The notes: generated from the letters alone by a model not told the origin. Counted from the first letter of the stretch, positions 45,389 to 59,156 are shown. The stretch: 64,000 nt of DNA from Paraescarpia echinospica (GCA_020002185.1 CM034532.1:49725349-49789348), one strand, 5' to 3'. A program made the numbers and translations.

Positions 45389-48300
45389 TAATAAAAAAAA
45401 AATTGAAATTTTATCACATTTAAAAACATGTTTTTACAATCCTGAAGCATCACCAAAGAAATAAAAACTTGTACCTTTATTCCTCTTGACTACTGCTTAG
45501 GTATTTTAACCATTATCTGAGAATAATAATGGTTAATTTAAAATAAAAAAGAACATTTATTGAAACTACGCAATTTGACTGAACACAGAATATCTGTCCA
45601 AGGCACAGTAGAAGGAGCATTTATAAAATTAATTCTTGAGTAACAGGAATATTGAGTATCAAGTACATATTTTCTCTCCCGGGATTGGCATTGTGTTTTC
45701 TTTTTCCTGTAAACCTATTTGCTTTGAAAGCACTGCCTTCTGAGTGTAGCAGTTCCATGTTTGGATTGCATTAGAGGTGGTTATTCAGTTTACACGCCCT
45801 AGCAGGTGGTTGTATCAACGCTGGAGCCCAGCGTTGTTTCATTCATTTTCCAGCGTGCAGCTCCATGCACTTAATCACTTGCCAATTGAACGTAATTCTG
45901 TATTTGCACAGCACAGGATGAGTTGTGTTTCGCCTTTGCAGATGTTACACCGGTTTTGTTTTGAGGCTCGTAGCGTGTCCGTAAATTAGCTCAAGCAAGT
46001 ATTCACATATTTATGAAATCAATAAATTTCATTGTACGTCGCAGATTGATTGAGTCAATGAAATTCGCAGCGGCGTACATCGCTCGACGCACCGCGGTAT
46101 GTGCATATATGTGTAGTTGAACGAGATATTTCGGACAGCGGTGTGTACGGTCGAGCAAATTGATTTCCTGCCCCATATCTGATATCCGTTGATGTGATCC
46201 CGCGATGATATTGCAGTGTGGACTGGCTACTTGATGGACCGATGACAGTGGCCAGTGTAGAGCATGGACATGCTAAACAGGGTTGGTACGTTTCTGCCCT
46301 CACGGTAGAAACTGTGCGGCAGAAATACTTTCTGCCCTTGCAGCAGAAATACCTTTCTCCCCTAGTTTTCGCCCTTAGGGCTGAAATTCCAAAAATTGTT
46401 ATATTTTTATACATATTTATTTTACTATCAATATCAACATTCCTGTTTCCTTCTGACACCATTACTGCGTCACCTTGTGGTGCCAGCATCAACAAGGTAT
46501 TAAAGCACAGACAGTTAGAAAGTCTGTTCAGCTCCCCCCAACTACTCAAAATAATAGCCAGCTCTAGCAATATCCTAGTTGAATACAGTGGTCAGGTGCT
46601 TCAAAACCAGGCTTTCCATGGACCACAAGATGACCAGGTGATAATTAGTTTAATTGCCAGCCAACTTCTAGGCTGGTAATAAAACTGGGATACACAGGGG
46701 CTGAGAGGGCAGAGATAAGAGAAATATTGAATAAAGGAATGCTGCAGCCCATGTGTTAGGTGACAAGTCCTGTACACATGCCACATGGGCACAATAAAAT
46801 GCACACAAATGAATACAAGTTGTGGGATTTTGCCCCTAAGGATTATGTCTCTGCACACTAGATCAGAGACTTGTCTATATTACAAGATAATATGCGTACA
46901 TCTAACACAATACTCATAACCACTGTACTAACCGTTTCAGTGCCAGCCAAAATTGTGCCGACATACAAAAAGTGCCAAGCCATTTTTGAGACTTGCATGC
47001 CATACTAGACTTGTATTTTTATGCACTTAGTTTTCAAATATCACCAAATAAACTATCCATTTCCTGAAAGGGCATATCATTTTCTATTTATTTCCAAAAA
47101 CGTAATAGTCAGATGACACAACATAACTTTCACTAATATATGTGCTTAGGCTGTCATCCGACGTGTTTTGCGTGGTAAACATGACATTTTTTGTGGTTAC
47201 AACTTCCGGTTTATTTTTGCCATCAAACCAGCGCAAATCAAAGTGTAACTAAACCAGCAGCGGAACACCTCCCTTTTCTAATGATTAATCTTATTGGTCA
47301 GTTTAAAATGAGCCAATGCCAGTACACTTACAAAACAAAACCCGCACAATCGGCTGTGTGTCGTTTCTTGGTAAAACTGGTAATCGGCGGAATCGGCTCT
47401 CTGGCACTGAAACGGTTAAAACCAGGGAATCACTAGGGAAATGTAAACACTGCAAGGCAGAGGCAAAAATGTATTATTATACAAATGTACTCGTAGTCAT
47501 GTGAATGCACTCGTACTTTTACTCAGATTGCACAGGTACAGAAAGATATTGGCTACATATTCTACAAAACTGTCGCACTTTCCTATAAATGGCATGTATT
47601 CCTTGGTTGTTGCCTTTTCTGCTTGTCAGAAATATGTTTCTCCTCTATTTCTGCCCTGGGCAGCAACCTTGAAGCCAAAACACTGGCTTGTCATCAATCA
47701 GAAAGATAGGTCTTTGGTCAGAGATGACCATCCCTGATGGCTTGGCTATTCTCACTGGTCTGTCCGGTCATGTTTCAGTGGCTTGTTCGCCATGAGTCCA
47801 GAAATAAGGGCACTAGCATGCTCTGTTTTTGTTTGGGAGAGTAATTCCAATCTCAAGATGGTACATGGAGGAATACTGGTACATATAGGTACACCGATTC
47901 TGTTTTTGAGATTTATTGATACAATGTTGTTAGTGTTTTATTCGTGTCTACAGTATGTATTAACGGTTTTATATTCACACCAGTGTAAAGAACCCGTCAA
48001 TGTTGTTTGCTGTGTAAATATACAAATATTCTGCTGATAATCTCATTTGAACATGTGCTTTGAAAAGGAAAAATGTACTATTTGATAGCAGCTCTATTTT
48101 TTCCAAAAAACCTTCCCTATTCTCATTTTATTTAATTCTAAACTTAATAAACACTGGTCAACAAGGCACGTTTGATGAGAAAAACCCTTTGGTTTACAAA
48201 TTATATAAATATATAGTAACTCCTTCACAACAATTGACTGTGAGTCACACTACACGATTTGACAACATTTAGCAGTTTTTTGGCTATGTTTAACATCGAT

Positions 48301-51209
48301 TTTTTCGAAAACAAAATTGTAGAATTCGTAGCATTTCCCTACAGGTCGATGATGAACGATTACCAATTTGAGTCAATTAAAAAACATCCCGTAAACCAAT
48401 TTTCTGCACTGCGCTGCACTAGAAAATGTTAACTTGGTTGCCAAGAAAAAATGAACTAGTGTCCTATGCCCTCAGCGCAATATTGCATCGCACCAAGAGT
48501 AAATAGATGCCGAGCGAGAACTAGCAGTGCATGTAACACGCACGCAATGACACAACAATCGCTTGAATGGCCTCGACCTGCTGCCACTCTATGTATCATT
48601 CATAATCAAGAGATTGCTGCCAGATAGTTGTAGTAAATGCCTGCTAACTAGCTAATACATTTGTATTGGCAGATGTTCGTTATTCATTAGTGGCTGCATA
48701 TGTTGGTACGTCAGTTGCTGGCGTATTACTGCGTCGTTCGTGTATGGAATTCTACTTGTCAGAATTTGTCCTTGTCAGAATTTGTTCTTCCTACTTAGGC
48801 AGTGGCAGAATTTTGATTTATAATTTTGTTGACACTGCACCAGCACTGTGCTACAAAATGGTTATGTACCGGTATTTTGTGTGATAGTCATCATAATAAT
48901 TAAACATTGTATTGTATAGTGTACACAAATTGAAACATAACAGAATTGTGTTTTTAATTCTCACCCGTTTTTGTATCAAATTGACTTCAGCTAGGTCTTT
49001 TTCATGTTTCGTGGTACACCAGTTTAGTGAATGCTGTATCTAGTACATGATGCATGCGACCTACTGTAGACCCCTTGTTTCCTGGTTTTTCTTCCTGTCT
49101 TTTGACTCGGAGGTCAATCCATCATGAAGGTTTCCTTCATGCAGTGTTCCTTGATCTTCTGTTATGTGTCTATCTATATTGAAGATAAAGATATACCGTA
49201 TACCTCAGACTGAGCACTGCTCCAAATGTTAAGGCACCCAAGGACACAAAATTAGGGGTTTAAATTGTCACTACCGGTGTAAGATTATAAATGGACCCCT
49301 GTGGTAAATGGATGTCCTGGTTTAGTTTCAACTGTAAAAAGTCGATCCCAATCGCGAACAGTTTTGGGTAAACCGCTGATCCAAAATGTATTATAGCTTG
49401 ACTGATTTTTATTTTTTTAAACATCAGATATTGCACAAAAAAGATACAGCACCTTTTCTCTATGAAGATAACGACTGCTTATTCGACTGATCTTCCTGTT
49501 TCATCCATTGTTCCATGGCTAAGCTAAGCTAAGCTAAGCTGTCGGGCATTGATGCATGACCGGTGGTGTCCTCGGGTGTAGCGCAATTGAGTTAATACTG
49601 GATCACATTTCTTTGTGCTGATAAACAGTGTACAAATCTCTTCTAAGTTGGATTGCCAGATTTTGGTGCGTTACTTTTTTTGGCCAGTCATTCTGACAGT
49701 TCATCTCATATTGATGATACCTAATGTTTGTATTAACTTGGATGGCATGGTTATTAGTATCCGGGTTTTATACTGTTGAAACTATATACCAGCGTCAATT
49801 TGTTATCGATACGGGATGGCTGTTTTTTATCGTCTCGTAATCACAGTTAGAATTTCTCTTACACTTCCTGTTAATTACGGAAATGGCTGTGTCGGCTTTT
49901 CAAGTCTCCTTTAATCCAGGACAGGGAAAACAAGGAATGATTTCCTGGTGTGTGCTTAGGCATCTGGGTTAGTGATGGGTGCTCTATCTGTAAGGATTAG
50001 AGGATCGGAAATAATGATATCGGTTGCATGGTAGGGTACTGATCCACTTGAGAATACAACCAAATATATTACACACAGGATGATTACATCACAAAATCGA
50101 TTACGCTCACTGTTAAAATGTATGAGTACGATTATGAGTACTAATACTTAAAATATAAATGTAAATGTAATCAATTATGATTATTTTTGTGTGTTATCAT
50201 TATTATGATTATATTAACGATGTAGACATGATATTGCCATTACATTGTTTACATTGTTTGTCTGTGATTTTGACCAGTTACAGGATACATTAACTGCTGG
50301 AAGAGATGCAAATAAATCAGATTTTTTACTGTAATTGACACACGTGTTACTGCTTCCATTGTAATTGTGGTTGTAAATGTAATCATGATTACAATTATTT
50401 TGGCAATGTAGTCGATTATTATTACCTGGTCTATTTTTACAAATCTCATTGAGTACAAGTATGATTACTAAAAAAGTCAATGATTACAATTGCTGAGTAC
50501 GATTTCACTCATCTCTGTAATAAACAGGTTTTGCTTTGACATCATTCATGCTATTTTCCCAGTAGCTAGCTTGTGGTTACTGACCAAAACACCGATAAAG
50601 ATGGATGTTTTCTGTTTGTGATACAAGAAATAGTCCTTCTAGAAAGTGCTGGTCTTATCACCGATTCTCACCTCAAACAAAACATCGCACCTTCGTGGCA
50701 TTTCTAAATATTGTTGTTGATAGTGTGCATTCACTTATTTCGAAGAGACACTATTCTGCAGTGTCCTGAGGCCATTCTTAGATGAGTTGACATTAATTAC
50801 CCATGCCCAGATGGTTGACAGTGTTTGGGCAGTATCATTACCCATGGGACAGCTGTTGTTTTCAGCAGGACAAGAGATTGCTTGCACTAAATGCACTACA
50901 TAAATGATAAGCAACAAGCCATATCCATCAGACAGTTCCGCTGCCACAGATGCTTCTTGGAATGTTGGCAAGACTTAACCCGGACCAGAATGTAGCTTGT
51001 CACCATATTGTCAACAACTCGGCTAGTGGGTGTCCTTATCAGGGGAGCTAGGGGCGCCAACGGAGGTGCTGACCTGTTTACGTGCTTGTTTCCCGAGAAA
51101 AAACCTCCCAGTGTTAATAAGGTGCAGGTTAGGCAGCTTGTGATCTGTGGTGAAGACAGGGTTTGGCAGTCAGGTCTCCCTCTGTTTTGTCAACAACCTA
51201 GTGAAGAAG

Positions 51210-51365
51210 AAAGATGCTAGTGGTAGCCAATAGAAATTATGCTAATAGTAGCTAAAAATACACTAGTGGTAGCCGAAAAAATGTGTCGTTGTAGCCAAAA
51301 ACACTACTGGTAGCCACAAAAATACTACTGGTAATCAGAAGAATGACAGTAGTAGTGGCTAAATG
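51210..51365. repeat. Diverged short tandem repeat
   Basis: Six or so diverged units around CTAGTGGTAGCCAAAAA with variable spacing of about 20-25 bp. Confidence 0.65.
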
Positions 51366-53000
51366 AGAAAACATACTTTTGAAAACAAACTGTTTACGAA
51401 GACTAAGATCAATTTGGTAACTTTTGGCAGAAACCACTAAATGTCTAACCTTTAAGGGCTAAAAAGTATGTGGTTCTTGCCAAAATCTTAAGTCGTATTG
51501 ACGTCAACCTAATCCCACTAGTGGACAGCTGGATTAGTTATTGGCCGTCGGCGGTGTCTTGAGGAAGAACCAATGACTCGTCATAGCCATTTCATCACCG
51601 CGGAGTGCTCATTTCCATTTATTGATCTGTTTTGATCACCCAGTGTCAATGCGTGACTGTACACGTATGCGCCTTTGTTAGACGGCTAGGAAATTGCCAA
51701 TTGCCCGTTTTTCTCGAGGCAGCCCCCTGTCCAATCCCCAGGTATATTGTGCCGCAAAGTTTGCTGACCATTTTGTAAACTAGATAGGGATATTGTGTCA
51801 ACGTTGTCATGGCTACTAGAAGCTTTAGGATGTCGGTAAAGAAGGAGGAGATATTTTGACCACGGTAAATGTCATCCTACTGCAGAAAAATTAATGCGTT
51901 GACTGAAATCGTTAGGGTGGAAGGAAGGGATTTACCATGAGACATCTTTATGGCAGGTATTGTAAAAGGTAATTAAAAATGGAGATTTGACAATTAAAAG
52001 AATGTCTCTAGCTCTATTCAGTCTATAATTATACAGCATCAATTGAATGGGGGAGGATATTGTTACGCGTGTGACTTCAAATGGTGCTTTTTGATGAAAC
52101 ATGGAAGTGTAGATGATCTGAACAGTTGCAGTGAATTATATTGACCATGTCAGCTAAGCTGGACTCATTAGCGAACAACAAATTATGATGAAACTTATCA
52201 GAAAGCACGAAGGAAGCGCATGCTCGTTAGCCGTGAAACAGCTTGTTAGGCAGTATTCCTGGCAGTGCATCGTCAATTACCTCACTGATTTATGTTATGA
52301 GGAAATTACTTGATAAAATAGCTGTTCTCGCCGGTCAAATAATGTGTGTTTATGGCCGAGTGCGAGGTGTCAATTTGTTGGTGAACAATCTGTTTGTGTG
52401 CTCGGTTTTCCCTGCACGTGTTACATGTGCTGCGTCCAAGGCCAGATAATTATGGGATGCTAAGCCTATGTGGTCAGTGGTGTGGATTGACCGGAAATGG
52501 GTCAAGGGTAGAGGCCTAAGTGCATAATTAGCTGTGGCCTGTTGACCCATGACATGCATGACACACATGTGAGGTGGGTCCTAACTAGGACACAGCCATG
52601 CAGGCGTGGACTATGTTACTTGGGTGCTTGCACTGTCTGTGTAGAGGGGGTGCAACCGCTTGCTGCAACAGCCTCAACTTACCATGTCTAAGCAGTGGTG
52701 TTGGCAGATCTCTGATTCGCTCATTTTCAAAGCATTGCTGATCAGAAGTGTGTTCTGTTTTGGCGTAATAGAAAGCTCATAGTTGAGCCTCAGTGTAATG
52801 GAGTCGTTCACTACTATTTTGGATGTTTTATGGACATCCTACTTAGGCCTAATAAGATGTATAAATATTATTGCTACCTGGATTAATTTGTTTTATATAA
52901 AGTGTATGAATTTTAATTACATTATTACATGTTTCTTTTGTATGAACTTAGTAAAATGTTTTCTTATGTACTGGAAGTATAGATTTCCTTATTTTGTATA

Positions 53001-53198
53001 ACCTCTAATGGGCTACAAGTTATTATGTTTTTAAAAGTAGATCCATGTATTTAAGGAATATGTACTTGGTAGTCCTGCTTGTCACCAGCCAGTACAATCA
53101 CCTCTAATGGGCTACAAGTTATTATGTTTTTAAAAGTAGATCCGTGTATTTAAGGAATATGTACTTGATAGTCCTGCTTGTCACCAGCCAGTACAATC
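53001..53198 (+). repeat. 99-bp tandem duplication
   Basis: Two nearly identical copies starting ACCTCTAATGGGCTACAAG at 53001 and 53100, with a few substitutions. Confidence 0.9.
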
Positions 53199-53436
53199 AT
53201 TGTCTAAACTATGAAAGTATTTGTCAACAATTGTCTACGATGACAGTAAATGTTCTGAACAACATTGTATAACAGGCTACTGACAAACTTACTCATTGCG
53301 TTCACCAGGTATTTATTACAGTATCAGCTCATGTGGAGTATTATGGCTTTTATTTAAATTTTTAATGAGGTTGCTCATTCTGGAAAATGGAGAAACTGGA
53401 GCTTGACAACTCGACACAATAAATTTATATCTCAAG

Positions 53437-53790
53437 GGTTTTTAGTTCTTTGGCCGAAGGTCCAAGGGACTATTGCCATCACTCTGCTTCCTCCGTCCGC
53501 CGTTAGCTGCCGTATCTCGGAAACCGTTCGGCAACTTTTTCTCTAATTTTGCATAAACATATCTTAGGGCACTGCCACTATGCACGAGAAATCTGTATTT
53601 GATTGAATCATTTTAAGGGCTCCCTAGGGCCTCCAGGACCCCAAACTGGTAAAAATTTAACATTTGGCCTATTTTTTCAAAAACTGTTCAGCAACTTTTT
53701 TTCTAATTGCATAGATGTATCTTAGGGTGCTGCCACTATATACAAGAAATCTGTATTTGATTGAATCATTCTAAGGGCACCCAAAGTGCA
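53437..53790 (+). repeat. Dispersed repeat, copy B
   Basis: Second copy of the repeat seen at 15996-16345, same orientation, with the same header (GGTTTTTAGTTCTTTGG, CCGTCCGCCGTTAG) and two internal units of about 160 bp. A further scrap with TGTATTTGATTGAATCATTC lies near 54490. Confidence 0.8.
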
Positions 53791-53804
53791 AAAGTTTTAC
53801 ATTA

Positions 53805-54065
53805 TCAAAGTCAACACCATGACTAAACTCTGCAGCGCAGTGCTACTGTTCCATTGAGACCTTGACTAATCTTTAATTGGTCACTGTGTCCAGGCAGAGT
53901 AGACACCCCCAACAGTAGATTTTGTTTAATGTGCCACAAAGTCAACACCATGACTAAACTCTGCAGCCTAGTGCTACTGTTCCATTGAGACCTTGACTAA
54001 TCTTTATTTGGTCACAGCGCCCAGGCAGAGTAGACACTTGACCCCTGTTAGACTGAACAGTTGCC
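53805..54065 (+). repeat. Duplicated 132-bp segment
   Basis: AAGTCAACACCATGACTAAA and TTCCATTGAGACCTTGACTA occur at about 53807 and again 132 bp later. A more diverged relative (GACCCCTGTTAAACTGGACA, ATTGGTCACTG) is near 55365-55450, so this is probably part of a dispersed family. Confidence 0.75.
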
Positions 54066-55115
54066 TAACACTTTTTATCTTCAAAACTATTGATTTTCTA
54101 TAATTGCAAGTTGTGTTTATTTTGATGTTCATTTAATTATTATAAAATGGTGTGACTGTGGTGTCTATTAGTTAAAGATGTATTGTCTGTAGAAACCTGT
54201 AGGTGACAAACATAGAAAATTAATATTCTGTCACTTGTAGGTAAAAAACATAGAAAATTAATATTCTGGACAACTATAAAGTGAAATATCCTACACTTTA
54301 TTGATATCAAATGCATTCTACTGTTCTGTTTACGCTTGCCATGCCTTGTGTAGACATGGTACTGTGTAAATCAATTGTATCAATATAGACTAATAATTAC
54401 AGATTCACAATATAGTTGACACCTGAAACAACCAAATGTCAACCATTAGAAGAGTTGACATAGTTCCGCTATACACAAGCAAGAAATCTGTATTTGATTG
54501 AATCATTCTAGTGTCATCAGCATATAGTAGAACATACATTTTCTACATCATCATCCCTAAGGTTGTTGTAAATTTAACCAGCTGCCATGTCAAGTCCGTT
54601 ATAATTGTGACTAACAGTGTTCAAAATGATTCAGGTAAATAGCAAATAACAAAGGACACAAGTTTTCTCCTTGCCATACCTATACATCACATGAGAAGAA
54701 GGCAACACAATACCATTAATACCACATGAAATTATCTTAGACCACAGGGAGGACCGGTCTACTAAATCAAATGCTTTCTTATAATCGATGAAGACATAAT
54801 AAAGCCTTTTGTGTCAAGACAAATACAATTCGACCAATACCCCTGTTTGAACACTGCCTGTTCTTCACCTATTACATTCGCTTTGTTTAGGTATGTGGTC
54901 AGTCTGGTGTTCTGAACAATCACTAAGGATTAATGAACACTTGTGCAGAATGTCACCCACTTGGCAGGTTTAATTGATCTATTCAGCAATGAGGACACTG
55001 CTTAGGCCTTACTCTGGACACTGTCACCCACAGTGTTGTGTATTGTCTTAGTTGGTGCATTAAGCTAATCTACTTGACCATGATTACTGAACATTCTTCA
55101 GGATAGTTCGTTTTC

Positions 55116-55264
55116 AAATTAGAAACTTTCATTTTTCATATCCAAGAATCATGTTAAATTACCTGGTAGAGGATTTCGTTGAAGTCGGCGTGACACGTCA
55201 ACGAAAGCCTCTACCAGGTAATTTAACATGATTCTTGGATATGAAAAATGAAAGTTTCTAATTT
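55116..55264. other. 149-bp near-perfect palindrome (67-bp arms, 15-nt loop)
   Basis: The arm 55116-55182 (AAATTAGAAACTTTC through GGATTTCGTTGA) is the reverse complement of 55198-55264 with one mismatch; the centre is AGTCGGCGTGACACG. TACTTGACCATGA occurs directly on both sides, at 55071-55083 and 55269-55281, like a 13-bp target duplication. It has no coding content. Confidence 0.9.
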
Positions 55265-56539
55265 TTATTACTTGACCATGAATCAGTGGTGGCTCTGGTT
55301 GTGTATTACACCCAGCTGTGGAGCTAAGATTCTCTGCCTGCTATTGTTTGATGGAAACTGTGACTAATGTGTAATTGGTCACTGGCAGTAGCTTGTGTCA
55401 ACAGACAGTATTAAGCCACTAGACCCCTGTTAAACTGGACAGTTGCCTGTAGGTTTTAAACTGTGTCAAACAGTGAGTCTACCTTTTGCTCTCAAATAAT
55501 CTGTCTTCTTAGTTTTACACATGAAGACATAATCTGGCATAACTTGATAAGTCTTAGTAGCAGCACATTTGTACTTCCAGTGTATCATTGCAACATAACA
55601 TACATATTACATACTGTGTGCCACATTTGAATGTTGTGCATGTAATATTTCCATGCAATCCATTTGCATATATAATGTAAAACTTCAACCGCCGTTTTCT
55701 TCATTTTCACTTTTTGATCCCTATCATGTTCAATGCTCCATAACTTTGCCAATTTTTGTAGCAGTCATATTTTTTGAAACCATGTAAAGCACCTTACCAA
55801 ACCTTTACAAGGATGTAAGAAAACAATGTTAAAATTTTTCCAACTTATCACTCATTTGGTCAGGCGGGGTCACATATAGACGTATTAGTCCAAACGACTT
55901 CAGGGCCACTTGGCCCATTTTTATTAATATATTTTAAAGTAGGCTTTTATTCTGAATATGAATTAAAAATGAATTTGTATTCATTATTAAAACGATGCCT
56001 ATGCAGTAGGTGCATGAGTCATTGCCGTAGTGTGTTGGAACTACTTGCAGCTAGCCAGCCCCCCATGGGGGTGTGTTCTAGCACAGGTTGTTTGGTTGGT
56101 AAATAGATCTGGTGTAGTTATCTATAGTTTGCACCTAAGCGCAGGGTTGATGCTGGGTAGGAGACTGGGCTGTGCCTGGTACAAGGTGCACCGACAGATC
56201 ACTGGGTGAAGGCGGTGTGGGGTCCAGTCATCCCAGGACCTGCCCTCGAATTCCTTCACACAATTTTATGTGACCCTCCCTTCGTTTTAACGACACCTGT
56301 TCTTGTTTTCATGCTGTTTCACCAACGTCTGTGATGATGTGTTTAGTTGGGCTGGGCGGGTGATGCCTAGATGTTGATGTAGTTGGTACATGGGTGTGTG
56401 TGGGCTGGTTAAGCTGTGCCTGTGTGCGCTGGTATGTGTGTTGGTGGCGGTGCTAGTTCCTTGCAGAACTAAGGAGGAGCTGGCTTGAATAGCCTATCAT
56501 GGCAGGTCTGTGAGTGACATTACTCACTGCTCATTCAGT

Positions 56540-59040
56540 GATGTTGTGGTGATATGATGTCACACAGGGTCGGCATGGACAAACAAGGACGATACTCAGC
56601 TATTTTATGGTGTCACTGGGTCATACTCATAGAGAGGTACATATATATATATATATATGGCTATGATGTCACTGGGGCATAGAATACAAGTAAGGATGGT
56701 TGTGATGTCACTGGATCATTGAATGCAGGTATGACATCAATTTGTGTGCAAATAAACATACTGTCTGATGTCACTGGGTCATTGTATACAATAAGCGTAC
56801 TGTGATGTCACTGGGTCATTGTATACAATAAGTGTACTGTGATGTCACTGGGTCATTGTATAAAATAAGTGTACTGTGATGTCACTGGGTCATTGTATAC
56901 AATAAGTGTACTGTGATGTCACTGGGTCATTGTATGCAAATAAGCGTACTGTGATGTCACTGGGTCATTGTATACAATAAGTGTACTGTGATGTCACTGG
57001 GTCATTGTATACAATAAGCGTACTGTGATGTCACTGGGTCATTGTATACAATAAGTGTACTGTGATGTCACTGGGTCATTGTATACAATAAGTGTACTGT
57101 GATGTCACTGGGTCATTGTATACAATAAGCGTACTGTGATGTCACTGGGTCATTGTATACAATAAGTGTACTGTGATGTCACTGGGTCATTGTATGCAAA
57201 TAAGCGTACTGTGATGTCACTGGGTCATTGTGTGCAAATAAGCGTACTGTGATGTCACTGGGTCATTGTATACAATAAGTATACTGTGATGTCACTGGGT
57301 CATTGTATGCAAATAAGCGTACTGTGATGTCACTGGGTCATTGTTTACAATAAGTGTACTGTGATGTCACCGGGTCATTGTATGCAAATAAGCGTACTGT
57401 GATGTCACTGGGTCATTGTATACAATAAGTGTACTGTGATGTCACTGGGTCATTGTATGCAAATAAGCGTACTGTTATGTCACTGGGTCATTGTATACAA
57501 TAAGTATACTGTGATGTCACTGGGTCATTGTATACAATAAGTATACTGTGATGTCACTGGGTCATTGTATGCAAATAAGCGTACTGTGATGTCACTGGGT
57601 CATTGTTTACAATAAGTGTACTGTGATGTCTCCGGGTCATTGTATGCAAATAAGCGTACTGTGATGTCACTGGGTCATTGTATACAATAAGTGTACTGTG
57701 ATGTCAGTGGGTCATTGTATACAATAAGTATACTGTGATGTCACTGGGTCATTGTATACAAATAAGCGTACTGTGATGTCACTGGGTCATTGTTTACAAT
57801 AAGTGTACTGTGATGTCACCGGGTCATTGTATGCAAATAAGCGTACTGTGATGTCACTGGGTCATTGTATACAATAAGTGTACTGTGATGTCACTGGGTC
57901 ATTGTATGCAAATAAGCGTACTGCTATGTCACTGGGTCATTGTATACAATAAGTATACTGTGATGTCACTGGGTCATTGTATACAATAAGTGTACTGTGA
58001 TGTCACTGGGTCATTGTTTACAATAAGTGTACTGTGATGTCAGTGGGTCATTGTATGCAAATAAGCGTACTGTGATGTCACTGGGTCATTGTATACAATA
58101 AGTATACTGTGATGTCACTGGGTCATTGTTTACAATAAGTGTACTGTGATGTCAGTGGGTCATTGTATGCAAATAAGCGTACTGTGATGTCACTGGGTCA
58201 TTGTATATAATAAGTATACTGTGATGTCACTGGGTCATTGTATGCAAATAAGCGTACTGTGATGTCACTGGGTCATTGTTTACAATAAGTGTACTGTGAT
58301 GTCAGTGGGTCATTGTATACAATAAGTGTACTGTGATGTCAGTGGGTCATTGTATGCAAATAAACGTACTGTGATGTCACTGGGTCATTGTTTACAATAA
58401 GTGTACTGTGATGTCACTGGGTCATTGTATACAATAAGTATACTGTGATGTCACTGGGTCATTGTATGCAAATAAGCGTACTGTGATGTCACTGGGTCAT
58501 TGTTTACAATAAGTGTACTGTGATGTCACTGGGTCATTGTATACAATAAGTGTACTGTGATGTCACTGGGTCATTGTATGCGAATAAGCGTACTGTGATG
58601 TCACTGGGTCATTGTTTACAATAAGTGTACTGTGATGTCAGTGGGTCATTGTATACAATAAGTATACTGTGATGTCACTGGGTCATTGTATGCAAATAAG
58701 TGTACTGTGATGTCACTGGGTCATTGTATACAATAAGTATACTGTGATGTCACTGGGTCATTGTATGCAAATAAGCGTACTGTGATGTCACTGGGTCATT
58801 GTATACAATAAGTATACTGTGATGTCACCGGGTCATTGTATGCAAATAAGCGTACTGTGATGTCACTGGGTCATTGTTTACAATAAGTGTACTGTGATGT
58901 CAGTGGGTCATTGTATGCAAATAAGCGTACTGTGATGTCACTGGGTCATTGTATGCAAAATCATGTACTGTCTGTGATGTCACTTGGTCATTGTATACAA
59001 TAAGTATACTGTGATGTCACTGGGTTATTGTATGCAATAA
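56540..59040 (+). repeat. 37/38-bp minisatellite, about 60 units
   Basis: The clean array (about 56764-59035) repeats TGTGATGTCACTGGGTCATT followed by either GTATACAATAAGTGTAC (37-bp type), GTATGCAAATAAGCGTAC (38-bp type) or GTTTACAATAAGTGTAC. More diverged units extend left to about 56540. The types are interspersed, suggesting amplification of multi-unit blocks. Each unit holds TGATGTCA (one base from a CRE/ATF site) and GGGTCA (nuclear-receptor half-site-like); about 18 units of the 38-bp type hold the octamer ATGCAAAT. The array ends about 120 bp before exon 3. Confidence 0.95.
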
Positions 59041-59052
59041 TTCAAGCTGATA

Positions 59053-59148
59053 ATTGTTGCATTGCCTGATGGGTAAACTGTCTCATTGTTGCATTGTCTG
59101 ATGGGTAAACTGTCTCATTGGTGCATTGCCTGATGGGTAAACTGCCTC
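59053..59148 (+). repeat. 32-bp tandem repeat abutting the exon 3 splice acceptor
   Basis: Three units at 59053, 59085 and 59117 (ATTGTTGCATTGCCTGATGG plus GTAAACTGTCTC). The acceptor itself, CTCTGTTGCAG, looks like the start of a fourth unit with a 2-base deletion, so the repeat apparently arose from the acceptor region or engulfed it. Confidence 0.85.
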
Positions 59149-59156
59149 TGTTGCAG

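Larger units (their letters stand above)
23361..59156 (+). other. Intron 2 (35.8 kb)
   Basis: Bounded by GTGAGTG at 23361 and TGTTGCAG at 59156; it splits Ig domain 1 from Ig domain 2. Its elements are listed separately. I see no gene or clear element in these stretches: 23361-24965; 25986-27289; 27943-28927 and 29051-32316 (unique AT-rich, short CA/TG runs); 38018-40195 (a CACGCATGCA run near 38760, CAG run near 39185); 42761-43897; 44111-45250; 45389-51209 (AAGCT pentamer run near 49518; a run of TTTCTGCC/GGCAGAAA words at 46300-46390); 51366-53000; 54066-55115; 55265-56539. ORFs of 60-170 codons within them show no family resemblance or exon structure. Confidence 0.75.

Noticed and set aside
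46055..46679. 153-residue + strand and 171-residue - strand ORFs
   Set aside because: Opposite-strand overlap, with repeated TTTCTGCC/GGCAGAAA words inside; openness is explained by composition. No family match.
56540..59040. CRISPR-like array of short direct repeats
   Set aside because: Units are contiguous and differ only by small variants; there are no unique spacers, and the context is an animal intron.
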